Translations under genes and position numbers: made by a program
Notes under the pieces: generated by a model
What the model was told of the DNA's origin: nothing
Seen by the model: only the letters and a program-made list of their open reading frames with translations
The model's database searches: none
Assembly (NCBI RefSeq): GCF_000383975.1
Contig: NZ_KB913017.1
Location: 813,133 to 877,132, forward strand
DNA from: Natronorubrum tibetense GA33
GTDB taxonomy: Archaea > Halobacteriota > Halobacteria > Halobacteriales > Natrialbaceae
DNA length: 64,000 nt
Reading direction: 5' to 3'
Shown here: piece by piece, positions 19,206 through 28,080 of the stretch
How the letters are laid out: each line of letters opens with the position of its first letter
How positions within the stretch are numbered: the stretch's first letter is position 1

Positions 19206-19900
19206 TGGTAGTTCTCGCAACCAAACTCTATATCGAAGGCGACGCTCGCGATCGCGCGCTGGACTCGCTGCGCTCGCTCGTGAACAACGAAATTGGCGAT
19301 CTCGACGTCGAGTTCGAGATCGGTATCCGCCACGACGACTTTCCGAGCGTCACGATCGAAGGGGAGGACGCCACCGTCGCGCGCAACGTCCTCCGCGAGG
19401 AGTTCGGCGAGATCGTCCCCGACCTAGAGCCCGGCGAGACCTACGTTGGCACGCTCGAGACGTGGGACGAGGACGGCTTCGTGCTCGACGCCGGCCAGGG
19501 CGAGGGCGTCCGGATTCCGGCCGAGGAACTCGGCCTGGGTCCGGGCTCGCCGATCCAGATCCGCGAACGGTACGGACTGGTTCAGCACCTGCCGCTGCGG
19601 TTCGTCTACGGCACCGGTAACGGCGACGACGGCGGCGACCCGCCGCGACTCGCCGAGGAAGAACAGGACCGCCTCTACGAGTGGACCCGCGGAAACGGCC
19701 GACTCAATGTCAACAGCGCGACCCGCGCGGAGGTTCGGGCGACGCTCAATCGTGCCGGCCACGCCCAGGACTACGTCACGGTCGAGCGGCTCGGACTCCT
19801 CGAGCAGAGTGTAATCTGCCCCGAGGACACCGACCCACCTGGCCTGCTGGCGAGCGTCGGCGAGTACCTCCCGGCGGAACTCCGCTGTGTCGTCCCATAA
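19205..19900 (+). CDS. DUF2110-like conserved archaeal protein
   Basis: A 231-residue protein translationally coupled to tfe. It has three apparent parts: an N-terminal ferredoxin-like or KH-like segment (TKLYIEGDARDRALDSLRSLV), a small beta-barrel resembling an S1/OB-type domain (GETYVGTLETWDEDGFVLDAG), and a C-terminal helical region (LNVNSATRAEVRATLNRAGHA). DUF2110 genes commonly neighbour tfe in Euryarchaeota. An RNA- or transcription-linked role is inferred from this linkage and the OB-like segment only. Confidence 0.8.
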   Translation: MVVLATKLYIEGDARDRALDSLRSLVNNEIGDLDVEFEIGIRHDDFPSVTIEGEDATVARNVLREEFGEIVPDLEPGETYVGTLETWDEDGFVLDAGQGEGVRIPAEELGLGPGSPIQIRERYGLVQHLPLRFVYGTGNGDDGGDPPRLAEEEQDRLYEWTRGNGRLNVNSATRAEVRATLNRAGHAQDYVTVERLGLLEQSVICPEDTDPPGLLASVGEYLPAELRCVVP

Positions 19901-19901
19901 T

Positions 19902-20675
19902 ATGAATCGACGGCTCGTTCTCGCGGTGCTCGCGGTCGGCTTGCTCGTCGGCCTAGCCGGTTGCTCGATGGTCTTCGGCGGTATCTCCGACGAGGACCTC
20001 GACCAAGAGCAGGAGTACGACGATCTCCGGGATAGCGACGCCGACGTCGCTATCGACCTCGAGAGCGGGAGCCTGATCAGCAGTGGCGAGTTTCGCGCGG
20101 TCTACGACTTAGAAGACAGAGAGTCGCTCTCGCTGTACAGATCCAACATCTACAGCGATCGGGCGCTCGACATCCACAGCGTCCGCTACTGGTATCCTAA
20201 CGGGACGGAGGTGACGGGCTCGGAGTTGGACGTCGATCAGAGCCAGACGAGTACCGATATCCGGGTTCCGGACGGCAACGGAACGATCGCGTTCTCGGGC
20301 GACGCCGACCGCAAGTCGTTCACGCTGCCGGCCTACGTCGAGGGTTCCTACGAGGTGACGATTCCCGAAGGGCACCGGACCACCGCCTTCCTCTTCGGCG
20401 ATGTCAATCCTAGCGGCTACGAACGGGAAGTCGTCGACGACCGGGAACGACTCACCTGGGACGAAGTGGATAGTACGCTCAACTTGCAGTACTACCTCAC
20501 CCGCGACATCCCGCTGTTCATCGGTCTGGTGGCGGTCGTCACCACCGTCGGCGGCATCGGGATCGCGTACTACTACCGGAAGGTCAAGCGACTCCGGGAA
20601 CAGCGCGAGGAGATGGGGTTAGACGTCGACATCGACGACGATTCCAACGACGGGCCGCCGCCGGGCATGAAGTGA
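19902..20675 (+). CDS. Membrane-anchored lipoprotein (DUF5803-like)
   Basis: A 257-residue protein starting at ATG 19902. The signal peptide ends in a lipobox (GLLVGLAGCS, Cys about residue 24), so it is a lipid-anchored exported protein. The extracellular part is beta-rich and acidic, and a C-terminal membrane helix (PLFIGLVAVVTTVGGIGIAYYY) precedes a charged cytosolic tail. Placement after tfe and DUF2110 is conserved in haloarchaea as far as recalled. Function unknown. Confidence 0.8.
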   Translation: MNRRLVLAVLAVGLLVGLAGCSMVFGGISDEDLDQEQEYDDLRDSDADVAIDLESGSLISSGEFRAVYDLEDRESLSLYRSNIYSDRALDIHSVRYWYPNGTEVTGSELDVDQSQTSTDIRVPDGNGTIAFSGDADRKSFTLPAYVEGSYEVTIPEGHRTTAFLFGDVNPSGYEREVVDDRERLTWDEVDSTLNLQYYLTRDIPLFIGLVAVVTTVGGIGIAYYYRKVKRLREQREEMGLDVDIDDDSNDGPPPGMK

Positions 20676-20761
20676 GTCCGGCGACCCACCCGTCACTTCG
20701 TTCGGTACCGACGTGAACCGACTCGGCCTACTTTCCCAGTACACAGCTCCGATGACGAGCG

Positions 20762-21220
20762 TTAGCCGTGAATTGCCTGCTCGTCGAGCCAGATAACGTC
20801 CTCGCCGTCGATCTCGAGGTGTCCCTTGACGTGGGGCATATGGCCTCCCATTCGCGTCGGCTCGAGATCGCTCGGCTGGATCGTCCGCGTGATGTCGACA
20901 TCATCGACGAGCCAGCCGTAGTAGGCGTCGTCGACGTCGGTAACGCGAAAGACGAGCAGTTTCGGCTCCGCGACGCGAGCCGTCGTTCGAGCCGACGAGG
21001 CAAACGCCCGCGGGAGGTCGACGACCCGCACTCGCTCGCGGCCGACCGAGACCGACCCGGCGTTCCACGGGTCGTCCGCCGTCGCCATAGACTCGTCGTC
21101 CGCCACGCCGAAGACGGATGCGACGGCGTCGGCTCTGACGCAGTATCGGTCGTCCTCGAGATCGAAGGTAAGAACGGTAACGGGGTCGTCGGAATCGTCG
21201 GGCGTTGTCGCCGATGCCAT
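20762..21220 (-). CDS. cheW2: CheW-domain chemotaxis adaptor
   Basis: A 152-residue single CheW-like domain: VTVLTFDLEDDRYCVRADAV opens the fold, RVRVVDLPRAFA and LLVFRVTDVDDAYYGWLVDDV are its strands, and EDVIWLDEQAI closes it. Start ATG 21220 is chosen because the upstream extension is non-protein-like. It is transcribed away from the main che operon from a shared intergenic region (21221-21367). CheW proteins couple receptors to CheA, and a second copy may serve a different receptor set. Confidence 0.85.
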   Translation of the reverse strand: MASATTPDDSDDPVTVLTFDLEDDRYCVRADAVASVFGVADDESMATADDPWNAGSVSVGRERVRVVDLPRAFASSARTTARVAEPKLLVFRVTDVDDAYYGWLVDDVDITRTIQPSDLEPTRMGGHMPHVKGHLEIDGEDVIWLDEQAIHG

Positions 21221-21367
21221 GCTGCTACGAAATTTAGCAGCGGTAAAATAAACAGTTCGGGTTCGCCGATCCGGAACGAGTAGTCGTGTGGTGACGACAA
21301 CCAGCGCGGTGTGACGCGCCGTGGGAGTCAACGTTTTAGTGTTGGAATGTGATGGACGAGCAAGAAC

Positions 21368-22168
21368 ATGGTACCGGATCTCTCCGAAAAACTTCTCGGA
21401 ATCGATATCGACGACGCCGACGACCCTGATCGTCGGAACGCGAACGGCCCGGACGAGGAGCAAGAGGAACTCGAACAGTTCGTCTACTTCGGGCTAGGTG
21501 AACACCGATTCGCGCTGCCGGTCGACGCGGTTCGAACGCTCGCCAACGTCTCCGAACAGGTAACGCGGGTCCCGCGGTCCCCCGACGCCGTCGAGGGCAT
21601 GATCGACCTTCGGGGAGAGATCACTGCCGTGATCGACCCACACGTTCACTTTCCGGGTCTCGCGACCGACGATCAGGTCGGACGGGAACGGCTGTTGGTG
21701 TTCGACCGGCCGGCCGATCAGCAGTCAGTGGCGATCCGGGTCGACGACGTGATGGGCGTCGAAACGGTTCCCGTGAGCGACGTTCACGACGAAGAGTCGC
21801 TAGAGGAATCCCCGCTTTCGGGCGATGCACTCGCCCACCCGCTCGTGGTGGCCCTCATCGAACAGGAACGCGAGGCGACCCCCGACGTCGACCGACTCGT
21901 CTCCTCGAGTCAGCCGGAGACGTCCGTTGGGTCCAAAACCGGCGGCGAGCCCGATTCTGGCGGTGTCACCACACTGTCGCCACCGGACGGAGAGTCACAG
22001 AACGGTCCCGGATCCGCCGTCGGGGAGACTTTCGAACTCGAGACCGACGAGTCGGCCCCGCCGGAGCCAGCCGAGGTCGGCGACGGACCGACCCGGGAAG
22101 TCGTCGTCGACGGCACGCCGCTACTCGACGTCGAGACTCTGCTGTTGGCGTCCGGACAGCGACCGTAG
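21368..22168 (+). CDS. cheW1: CheW adaptor with long disordered insertion
   Basis: A 266-residue protein. Residues 35-150 are a CheW core (FVYFGLGEHRFALPVDAVRTL, GMIDLRGEITAVIDPHVHF). A linker of roughly 80 residues rich in Ser, Pro and Gly follows, and the last strand of the CheW fold appears at the very end (REVVVDGTPLLDVETLLLAS). The insertion therefore splits the CheW domain, which is unusual against the 140-160-residue family norm. It is the first gene of the chemotaxis operon. Confidence 0.85.
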   Translation: MVPDLSEKLLGIDIDDADDPDRRNANGPDEEQEELEQFVYFGLGEHRFALPVDAVRTLANVSEQVTRVPRSPDAVEGMIDLRGEITAVIDPHVHFPGLATDDQVGRERLLVFDRPADQQSVAIRVDDVMGVETVPVSDVHDEESLEESPLSGDALAHPLVVALIEQEREATPDVDRLVSSSQPETSVGSKTGGEPDSGGVTTLSPPDGESQNGPGSAVGETFELETDESAPPEPAEVGDGPTREVVVDGTPLLDVETLLLASGQRP

Positions 22169-22310
22169 TCGACTGAGGTCGAAATAGCGCTTTCACGAGG
22201 TCGTCGTCTGAACGGGTTCTTTGCCCCGTATTCAACGTTTATCATGACTGATAATCGAGAGACAGCATTTATGGTAGTTGTATTTCTATCAGCGTTTGGT
22301 GTACTACTGA

Positions 22311-22673
22311 ATGTCGACAGGGGTGCTCATCGTGGACGATTCTCATTTTATGCGGAATCTTCTGAGCCAAATTTTGGAACAGGATTACCGCATTCTCGGA
22401 GAAGCGTCCAACGGCGCCGAAGCAGTCAAACTGTACAAAGAACACGACCCCGATATCGTGATGATGGACATCGTGATGCCCAAGTGCAACGGCATCAAGG
22501 CGACCGCAGCGATCAAGAAGATCGATCCGGACGCCCGAGTCATCATGTGTACGAGCGTCGGGCAGCGTGAGAAAATGAAACTTGCCGTGAAAGCTGGTGC
22601 GGACGGCTACGTGACGAAACCGTTCGAAGAACCCAGCGTCAGAAAGGCTCTCACAGACGTCGCGACTGCATGA
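22311..22673 (+). CDS. cheY: Chemotaxis response regulator CheY
   Basis: A 120-residue receiver domain with the acidic pocket at D9-D10, the phospho-acceptor D53 (MMDIVMP), T81 and the conserved K103 (VTKPFEEP). It is phosphorylated by CheA and signals to the motility motor. The 140 bases before it are AT-rich and probably hold a separate promoter. Its stop overlaps the cheB start (ATGA). Confidence 0.95.
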   Translation: MSTGVLIVDDSHFMRNLLSQILEQDYRILGEASNGAEAVKLYKEHDPDIVMMDIVMPKCNGIKATAAIKKIDPDARVIMCTSVGQREKMKLAVKAGADGYVTKPFEEPSVRKALTDVATA

Positions 22674-23917
22674 CGCGAGTACTCGTTGTCGACGACTCAC
22701 AGTTCATGCGGACAGTCGTCGGCAACGCACTCACGGAGGCTGGCTACGACGTTGAGACCGCGACGAACGGGTCGGAAGCGATCGAAACGGCCGCCGCGTA
22801 CGATCCGGACATCGTCACGATGGACGTCGAGATGCCCGAACTGGGCGGTATCGACGCTGTCGAGCGAATTATGGCGACGAACCCGACGCTGATCCTCATG
22901 CTGAGCGTTCATACTGAGCAGGGAACGGAGACGACGCTCGATGCTCTCGAGCGGGGCGCGATCGATTTCCTCCACAAACCCGACGGCTCCGACGGGCGAA
23001 CGCTCACCGAACTCAGCAGTGAGGTCGTCGCGAAGGTCGACGAACTCGCGGACGCGAACGTGTCCTCGATCGCACTCGCTCGTGCTTCCGCGTCCGCGTA
23101 CGCGACGCGAACGAACCGAGCGGACCGCGACGTGGCCACGGGACGGGCAGTCGCCGGAGCCGGAGCCGACTCGCGAGGCGGCCTCGAGGTCGGTAGCGGA
23201 TCGACGACGAATCGACCGGCCGGTCCCGATGCCCGGCGCTCGTTCGGTCCGGGATCCCGAGCCGGCAGTGAGAGTGAACCCGACGACGATCCGGGACCGA
23301 TCGAACTCGAGGGCGACTACGCGGACGATCCGACCCTCGTCCTCGGGGCCTCGACCGGCGGCCCGAAGATCGTCGAGGGGCTGTTCGAGCGACTCCCTGC
23401 CGATCTCGGGGCGAAAGTGCTGGTCGTCCAGCACATGCCCGAGGGCTTTACCGAACGGTTCGCCGAGCGCCTCAATCGGCTCAGCGAATACGACGTTCGC
23501 GAAGCAGGCGACAGAGAGTCGGTTCGCGCCGGCGAGGCGACGATCGCTCCCGGCAACGCCCATCTCGAGGTCGTCAACAACGTCGGCGGCCGCCTCCGCG
23601 TTCGACTCGACGACGGCGAGCGGATCCACGGCGTGCGGCCGGCGATCGATGTAACGATGCAGTCGGCAGCCGAGAAGGCCGTCGACCCGCTCTGTGGCGT
23701 CGTGCTGACCGGTATGGGCCGTGACGGAGCCGCGGGAATCGAGGCGATCAAGACCGCCGGCGGGCACACCATCGCACAGGACGAAGCGACGAGTCCGGTC
23801 TTTGGCATTCCCTGTCAGGCTATTCAGACGGGCTATGTCGACGATATCGCACCCGCAACCGAACTCGTCGAGACGATCGTCGACGCGTTCGACACGGACG
23901 GTGAGACCGATGAGTGA
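22670..23917 (+). CDS. cheB: Chemotaxis methylesterase/deamidase CheB
   Basis: A 415-residue protein. The N-terminal receiver has D52 as phosphorylation site (VTMDVEMP). An unusually long Ser/Arg/Gly-rich linker of about 90 residues follows. The C-terminal methylesterase carries the serine triad: S228 in LGASTGGPK, H255 in VQHMPEG and D352 in GMGRDGAAG. It removes methyl groups from receptors during adaptation. Overlaps cheY upstream and cheA downstream. Confidence 0.95.
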   Translation: MTRVLVVDDSQFMRTVVGNALTEAGYDVETATNGSEAIETAAAYDPDIVTMDVEMPELGGIDAVERIMATNPTLILMLSVHTEQGTETTLDALERGAIDFLHKPDGSDGRTLTELSSEVVAKVDELADANVSSIALARASASAYATRTNRADRDVATGRAVAGAGADSRGGLEVGSGSTTNRPAGPDARRSFGPGSRAGSESEPDDDPGPIELEGDYADDPTLVLGASTGGPKIVEGLFERLPADLGAKVLVVQHMPEGFTERFAERLNRLSEYDVREAGDRESVRAGEATIAPGNAHLEVVNNVGGRLRVRLDDGERIHGVRPAIDVTMQSAAEKAVDPLCGVVLTGMGRDGAAGIEAIKTAGGHTIAQDEATSPVFGIPCQAIQTGYVDDIAPATELVETIVDAFDTDGETDE

Positions 23918-26900
23918 TTATCTAACCGACTTCGTTCAGGAGAGCGAAGAACGAATTACGGAGCTGAACAACGCGTTGCTCACGCTCGAGCGTGATCCGA
24001 CCGACGACGACGCGATGGAGAACATTTTCCGGGTCGCACACACGCTCAAGGGCAACTGTGGCGCGATGGGACTCGAGTCGGCGAGCGATCTCGCACACGC
24101 GATCGAGGACCTCCTCGACGCCGTCCGGCGGGACGAACTCGAGGTGACGCCCGAACTGATGGACGTTATCTTCGACGCCGTCGACGAACTCGAGACGATG
24201 GTCGACGAGGTGTCGGCCGACGGCGAGATCGACACCGACCCGACGGCGACGATCGAGGCGCTCCGCGAGCACCTCGACGACGGCATCGATTCGGCCGGGA
24301 TCGGCATCCCGACGACGAGCGAAATCGAAGCCGTCCTCGAGCGGTTCGAGCCGCCGGCCGACGACGAACACGACGCCTACCTGGTCCGACTCGATATCGC
24401 GGACCGCGAGGGCGTCAACAACGGCGAACTCGTCGTCGACGCGCTGATCGACGCGTTCGATCTCATCGGCACCGAGCCACCGCGCGCGGAGATCGAAGCC
24501 GACGCGTACGGCGGACAGTTCGACGCCGTCTTCGGCAGCGCCGTCGGCGAGACCGCGATTACCTCCGGTCTCGAGCCGGTCGAGGAGGTCGACGAGTTCG
24601 AACTCGTCAACGTGACCGAGCAGTTCGAACGCGTTGCTGCCGCAGCGAGCGCGGCCGACGCGGAGTCGGGCGGCGACGGACTGTCTGCCCAGCCTGGTGA
24701 GGCGATTTCTTCGGAAGAAGCCCAGGATCTCGAGGTCGACGAACTCCTCGACGAGTTCGACGAGTTCGACGACTTAGACGAGATGGTCGAGGACGTCGGT
24801 GACGACGAACTCGACGCATTCGACGATATGGGCGACGCCGGGACGTTCGACGACCTCCTCGAGGACGATCTGGCCGTCGACGACGAGCCGGCAACCGAGT
24901 CGACCGTCGAAGCCAGCGCGGAGCCGGATCCGGGAACCGAATCCGAAGATTCGGCCGCACCGGCCGACGAAGAAGATGTCGACGACGCGAACGCCGTCTT
25001 CAACGAACTCAAAAACGAAGTCGAGATGGTCGGCTTCGACGAACTGCAGGACGAACTCGACGAGCTCGAGTTCGACGAGTTCGACGACGACGACGAGGTC
25101 GAGATGGACGAACTCATCGGCGACGAGGTCGACATCGATGACACCTCGTTCCTCGACGACGAGGAGCCGACCGAGGCTGCCATCGACGACATGCTGGTCG
25201 AGTCGGATGACGAGTCCGACTCGGCAGTTGTGACGCCGGAAGCGACGACGGCGGAGGACGAGGGCGATTCGTCGCCAGCGGACGATGCGACGGAGACCGA
25301 CCTCGAGAGCCATACTGGTCTCGAGTCCGACGACAGCGATATCGCAGTCGACGACGGATCGACACCGGAGTCGGAGCCAACAGATTCGGAGCCGCCAGTC
25401 GAAGCCGAACCAGCAGCCGGCCTCGAGGCGGACGCCGTCGCCGAATCCGAGATCGATTCCGATTCGGATACCGAATTCGTGGACGACGAACTCGAGGCGG
25501 CTGCCGACGCTGAATCGGAGATCGAAGTTGAATCCGAGATAGATGCAGACGCCGAATCGGACACCGAATCCGAGACCGCTGTCGGTTCCGAACCGGACGC
25601 TACGTTCGACGATGGAGACGAGAGCGAATCCAACGTGGCTACCGAAACCGAATCGCCACCGTTGGAGTCGGAAGCAACCGAATCAGTCGACGTATCCGAC
25701 GACGCCCCGTCCTCGGTCGAGGCGGGCGACGAAGAGCCAATCGGCACAGCGGACGACGGCGAAGCTATCACCGCCGACGCTGCGGACGGACTCGACGACG
25801 CGGACGCGACAGCCGAATCGGACCAAGAAACCGAGGTCGAGGACGACTTTGGGACCGCTCTCGAGGACGACTTCGATTCGACGATGTCGTTCGACGACGG
25901 CTCGGACGCGGATCCGTTCGCCGACGACGAGTTGGACAGCGACGTGTTCGACGATGATGCGTTCGACGACGAGTTGGACAGCGACGTGTTCGACGATGAC
26001 GCGTTCGACGACGCCTTCGGCGACGATGCCGACTTCGCCGATGCGGACGACGGTGACCCGTTCGGTGACATCTCGGCGACACCGGTCGACGATACGTTCG
26101 GCAGCGACGACGAATTCGATGCGACAGCGTCGAGTTCGTCGGAGAGCGAGACGACGGCCACCTCGTTCGACGACGCTGCCGCCGAGACTGATGCCGACGC
26201 GGACGAGGACGTCGTCCGTCGGGTCGACGAACCGACGCTCGAGGTACCGGAGCTTTCGATTCCGGAGACGGACCAGCGAGCCGACGCCGACGAGCAGACC
26301 GACGAGATACAATCCGTTCGCGTCGATGTCGAACAGATCGACTCGCTGCTCACGCTCGTCGAAGGGTTGGTCACGAGTCGGGTTCGGCTCCGACACGCGG
26401 TGACCGAGAGCGAAGACACCGGGGCACTCGAGACGGAACTCGACGACCTGGAGGATCTGACGACGGAGCTCCAAGAGACCGTGATGGACGTCCGACTCGT
26501 CCCGCTGCAGACGGTGACGAACCGCCTGCCGCGAGTCGTCCGGGACATCGCACGCGATCAGGACAAGGAGGTCGAATTCGAGATCTCCGGCGAGGACATC
26601 GAACTCGACCGGAGTATCCTCGATCGGATCGGCGATCCACTGATCCACCTGGTTCGCAACGCCGTCGATCACGGTGTTGAACCACCGGAAGCGCGTGAGG
26701 CCGCAGACAAGCCCCGTGACGGGGCTGTCGAGGTCAACGCCACTCGGTCGCGCGACCGCGTGACGATCACGGTCGAAGACGACGGCAGTGGGCTCGATCC
26801 CGACCGCCTCCGCTCGGAGGCCGTCGAAGCCGAGATCCTCACCGAAGACGAAGCCGCCGAGCTTCCGGACCAAGAGGCCTATGAACTGATCTTCCACCCT

Positions 26901-27440
26901 GGGCTCACGACGGCCGACGAGGTGACCGACGTCAGCGGCCGCGGGGTCGGGATGGACGTCGTCAAACGGACGATCGAGGACCTCGAGGGGACCGTCGCGA
27001 TCGATAGCGAGGCCGGCGAGGGAACGAGCGTCACGATGACGCTTCCCGTGTCGGTCGCGATCGACGACATCCTGTTCGTCGAGTGCGGCGGCGAGGAGTT
27101 CGGCGTCCCGACGAAGACCGTCCTGGACATCGAACCCGCGGACCGACTGAAGACGGTCGATGGCGAACCCGTCCTGGCCGACGGTACCGACGAGTACCCG
27201 GTCGTTCGCCTCGACGAGACTCTCGAGACGCCTCGAGCCGGTGCGAACGGGGACGGCATGCTCGTCCGCATTCGAAACGACGTTCGGCCGGTCGCGCTCC
27301 ACTGCGATCACGTCCACGGCCAACAGGAAGTCGTCGTCAAACCCTTCGAAGGGTTCATGAGCGACATTCCGGGGCTCAGCGGAGCGACGGTACGGGGACG
27401 GGGGGAAGTAGTCAATATTCTTGACGTGACGACACTATAA
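23910..27440 (+). CDS. cheA: Chemotaxis histidine kinase CheA with giant acidic linker
   Basis: A 1176-residue kinase, roughly twice the usual haloarchaeal size. The HPt domain carries the phospho-accepting H44 (VAHTLKGNCGAMG). A P2-like domain occupies about 145-240. Residues about 250-795 are a disordered Asp/Glu/Ser-rich linker. Dimerisation then starts near 800 (VRVDVEQIDSLLTLVEGL), followed by the ATPase with N917 (LVRNAVDHG), DDGSGLD and GRGVGMDVV, and a CheW-like domain at the end. ATG 23910 overlaps cheB by eight bases and gives the standard N-terminus MSDYLTDFVQESEERI. The linker contains a tandem 42-base repeat. Confidence 0.95.
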   Translation: MSDYLTDFVQESEERITELNNALLTLERDPTDDDAMENIFRVAHTLKGNCGAMGLESASDLAHAIEDLLDAVRRDELEVTPELMDVIFDAVDELETMVDEVSADGEIDTDPTATIEALREHLDDGIDSAGIGIPTTSEIEAVLERFEPPADDEHDAYLVRLDIADREGVNNGELVVDALIDAFDLIGTEPPRAEIEADAYGGQFDAVFGSAVGETAITSGLEPVEEVDEFELVNVTEQFERVAAAASAADAESGGDGLSAQPGEAISSEEAQDLEVDELLDEFDEFDDLDEMVEDVGDDELDAFDDMGDAGTFDDLLEDDLAVDDEPATESTVEASAEPDPGTESEDSAAPADEEDVDDANAVFNELKNEVEMVGFDELQDELDELEFDEFDDDDEVEMDELIGDEVDIDDTSFLDDEEPTEAAIDDMLVESDDESDSAVVTPEATTAEDEGDSSPADDATETDLESHTGLESDDSDIAVDDGSTPESEPTDSEPPVEAEPAAGLEADAVAESEIDSDSDTEFVDDELEAAADAESEIEVESEIDADAESDTESETAVGSEPDATFDDGDESESNVATETESPPLESEATESVDVSDDAPSSVEAGDEEPIGTADDGEAITADAADGLDDADATAESDQETEVEDDFGTALEDDFDSTMSFDDGSDADPFADDELDSDVFDDDAFDDELDSDVFDDDAFDDAFGDDADFADADDGDPFGDISATPVDDTFGSDDEFDATASSSSESETTATSFDDAAAETDADADEDVVRRVDEPTLEVPELSIPETDQRADADEQTDEIQSVRVDVEQIDSLLTLVEGLVTSRVRLRHAVTESEDTGALETELDDLEDLTTELQETVMDVRLVPLQTVTNRLPRVVRDIARDQDKEVEFEISGEDIELDRSILDRIGDPLIHLVRNAVDHGVEPPEAREAADKPRDGAVEVNATRSRDRVTITVEDDGSGLDPDRLRSEAVEAEILTEDEAAELPDQEAYELIFHPGLTTADEVTDVSGRGVGMDVVKRTIEDLEGTVAIDSEAGEGTSVTMTLPVSVAIDDILFVECGGEEFGVPTKTVLDIEPADRLKTVDGEPVLADGTDEYPVVRLDETLETPRAGANGDGMLVRIRNDVRPVALHCDHVHGQQEVVVKPFEGFMSDIPGLSGATVRGRGEVVNILDVTTL
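25923..26006 (+). repeat. Tandem 42-bp repeat inside cheA
   Basis: Two adjacent 42-base units (25923-25964 and 25965-26006) differ at one base and each encode DDELDSDVFDDDAF. The near identity points to a recent in-frame duplication within the acidic linker. Confidence 0.9.
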
Positions 27441-27464
27441 CAATGAACGAATACCCATACCCAC

Positions 27465-27469
27465 GGAGG
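27465..27469 (+). promoter_or_regulatory. Shine-Dalgarno site for cheC
   Basis: GGAGG ends five bases before the ATG at 27475. It decides this start over the in-frame ATG at 27484 and shows that cheC is translated from a leadered, operon-internal site. Confidence 0.7.
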
Positions 27470-27474
27470 AACCA

Positions 27475-28080
27475 ATGACGCTAATGGTTGACATTCGAAA
27501 GCTGAGTTTCATCAACGAAATGGCAAAGGTCGGGACGAACGGCGTCGCCGATAACATGAGTAAACTAACCGGCGAGAACGCCCAGATGGAGGTGACGAAG
27601 ACGAACTTCGTCGACGTCGACGACATCGAGTCCCAACTCGACGCCGGCAAACGCGTCGGCGTTCGCGTTCGATTGCTCGATCCGCCACACGGGCACATTC
27701 TCATCCTCTTCCCCGAAGCGAGCGCGAAGAAGATCACGGCGATCATGCTGCGCGACGTCGTCGACGATATGAGCGACGTCTCGGGCAAGATGGCCCGAAG
27801 TGCCGTCGAGGAGATGGGGAACATGATGGCGAGTGGCTTCATCGACGGCTGGGCGGACGTCCTCGGCCGCGCGATCGACATCGCGGCTCCACAGCTCGTC
27901 TACGCACCGACGGGAGACATCGTCACTCGGACGGCCGGGCTCGGCGGCGACGATCTCGCACTGTTCTTCGACTCGGATCTGACCGTTCCGAGCTACCAGA
28001 TCGAGGCCGAAATCTACGCGTTCCCCGATCTCGAGGAGTTCGTCGAAATGGTCAACGGCATCGAAGTCCAACCCGCATGA
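27475..28080 (+). CDS. cheC1: CheY-P phosphatase / adaptation protein CheC
   Basis: A 201-residue CheC/CheX/FliY-family protein. The helix signature appears once (SAVEEMGNMMASGFIDGWADVL), carrying the Glu-Asn pair that attacks CheY-P. The second signature helix that canonical CheC has is not obvious. The start is set by the Shine-Dalgarno at 27465. Its stop overlaps the following tandem-CheC gene (ATGA). Confidence 0.9.
   Translation: MTLMVDIRKLSFINEMAKVGTNGVADNMSKLTGENAQMEVTKTNFVDVDDIESQLDAGKRVGVRVRLLDPPHGHILILFPEASAKKITAIMLRDVVDDMSDVSGKMARSAVEEMGNMMASGFIDGWADVLGRAIDIAAPQLVYAPTGDIVTRTAGLGGDDLALFFDSDLTVPSYQIEAEIYAFPDLEEFVEMVNGIEVQPA

Noticed and set aside
22244-22570. Small hydrophobic ORF before cheY
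   Set aside because: Only the first two dozen residues look membrane-like, and the frame then runs out of phase through cheY. The stretch is better read as the AT-rich cheY promoter.
24377-26548. 723-codon minus-strand frame with poly-Ser composition
   Set aside because: It mirrors the Asp/Glu-rich cheA linker: GAC and GAG codons read as serine and similar residues on the opposite strand. No domain is present.
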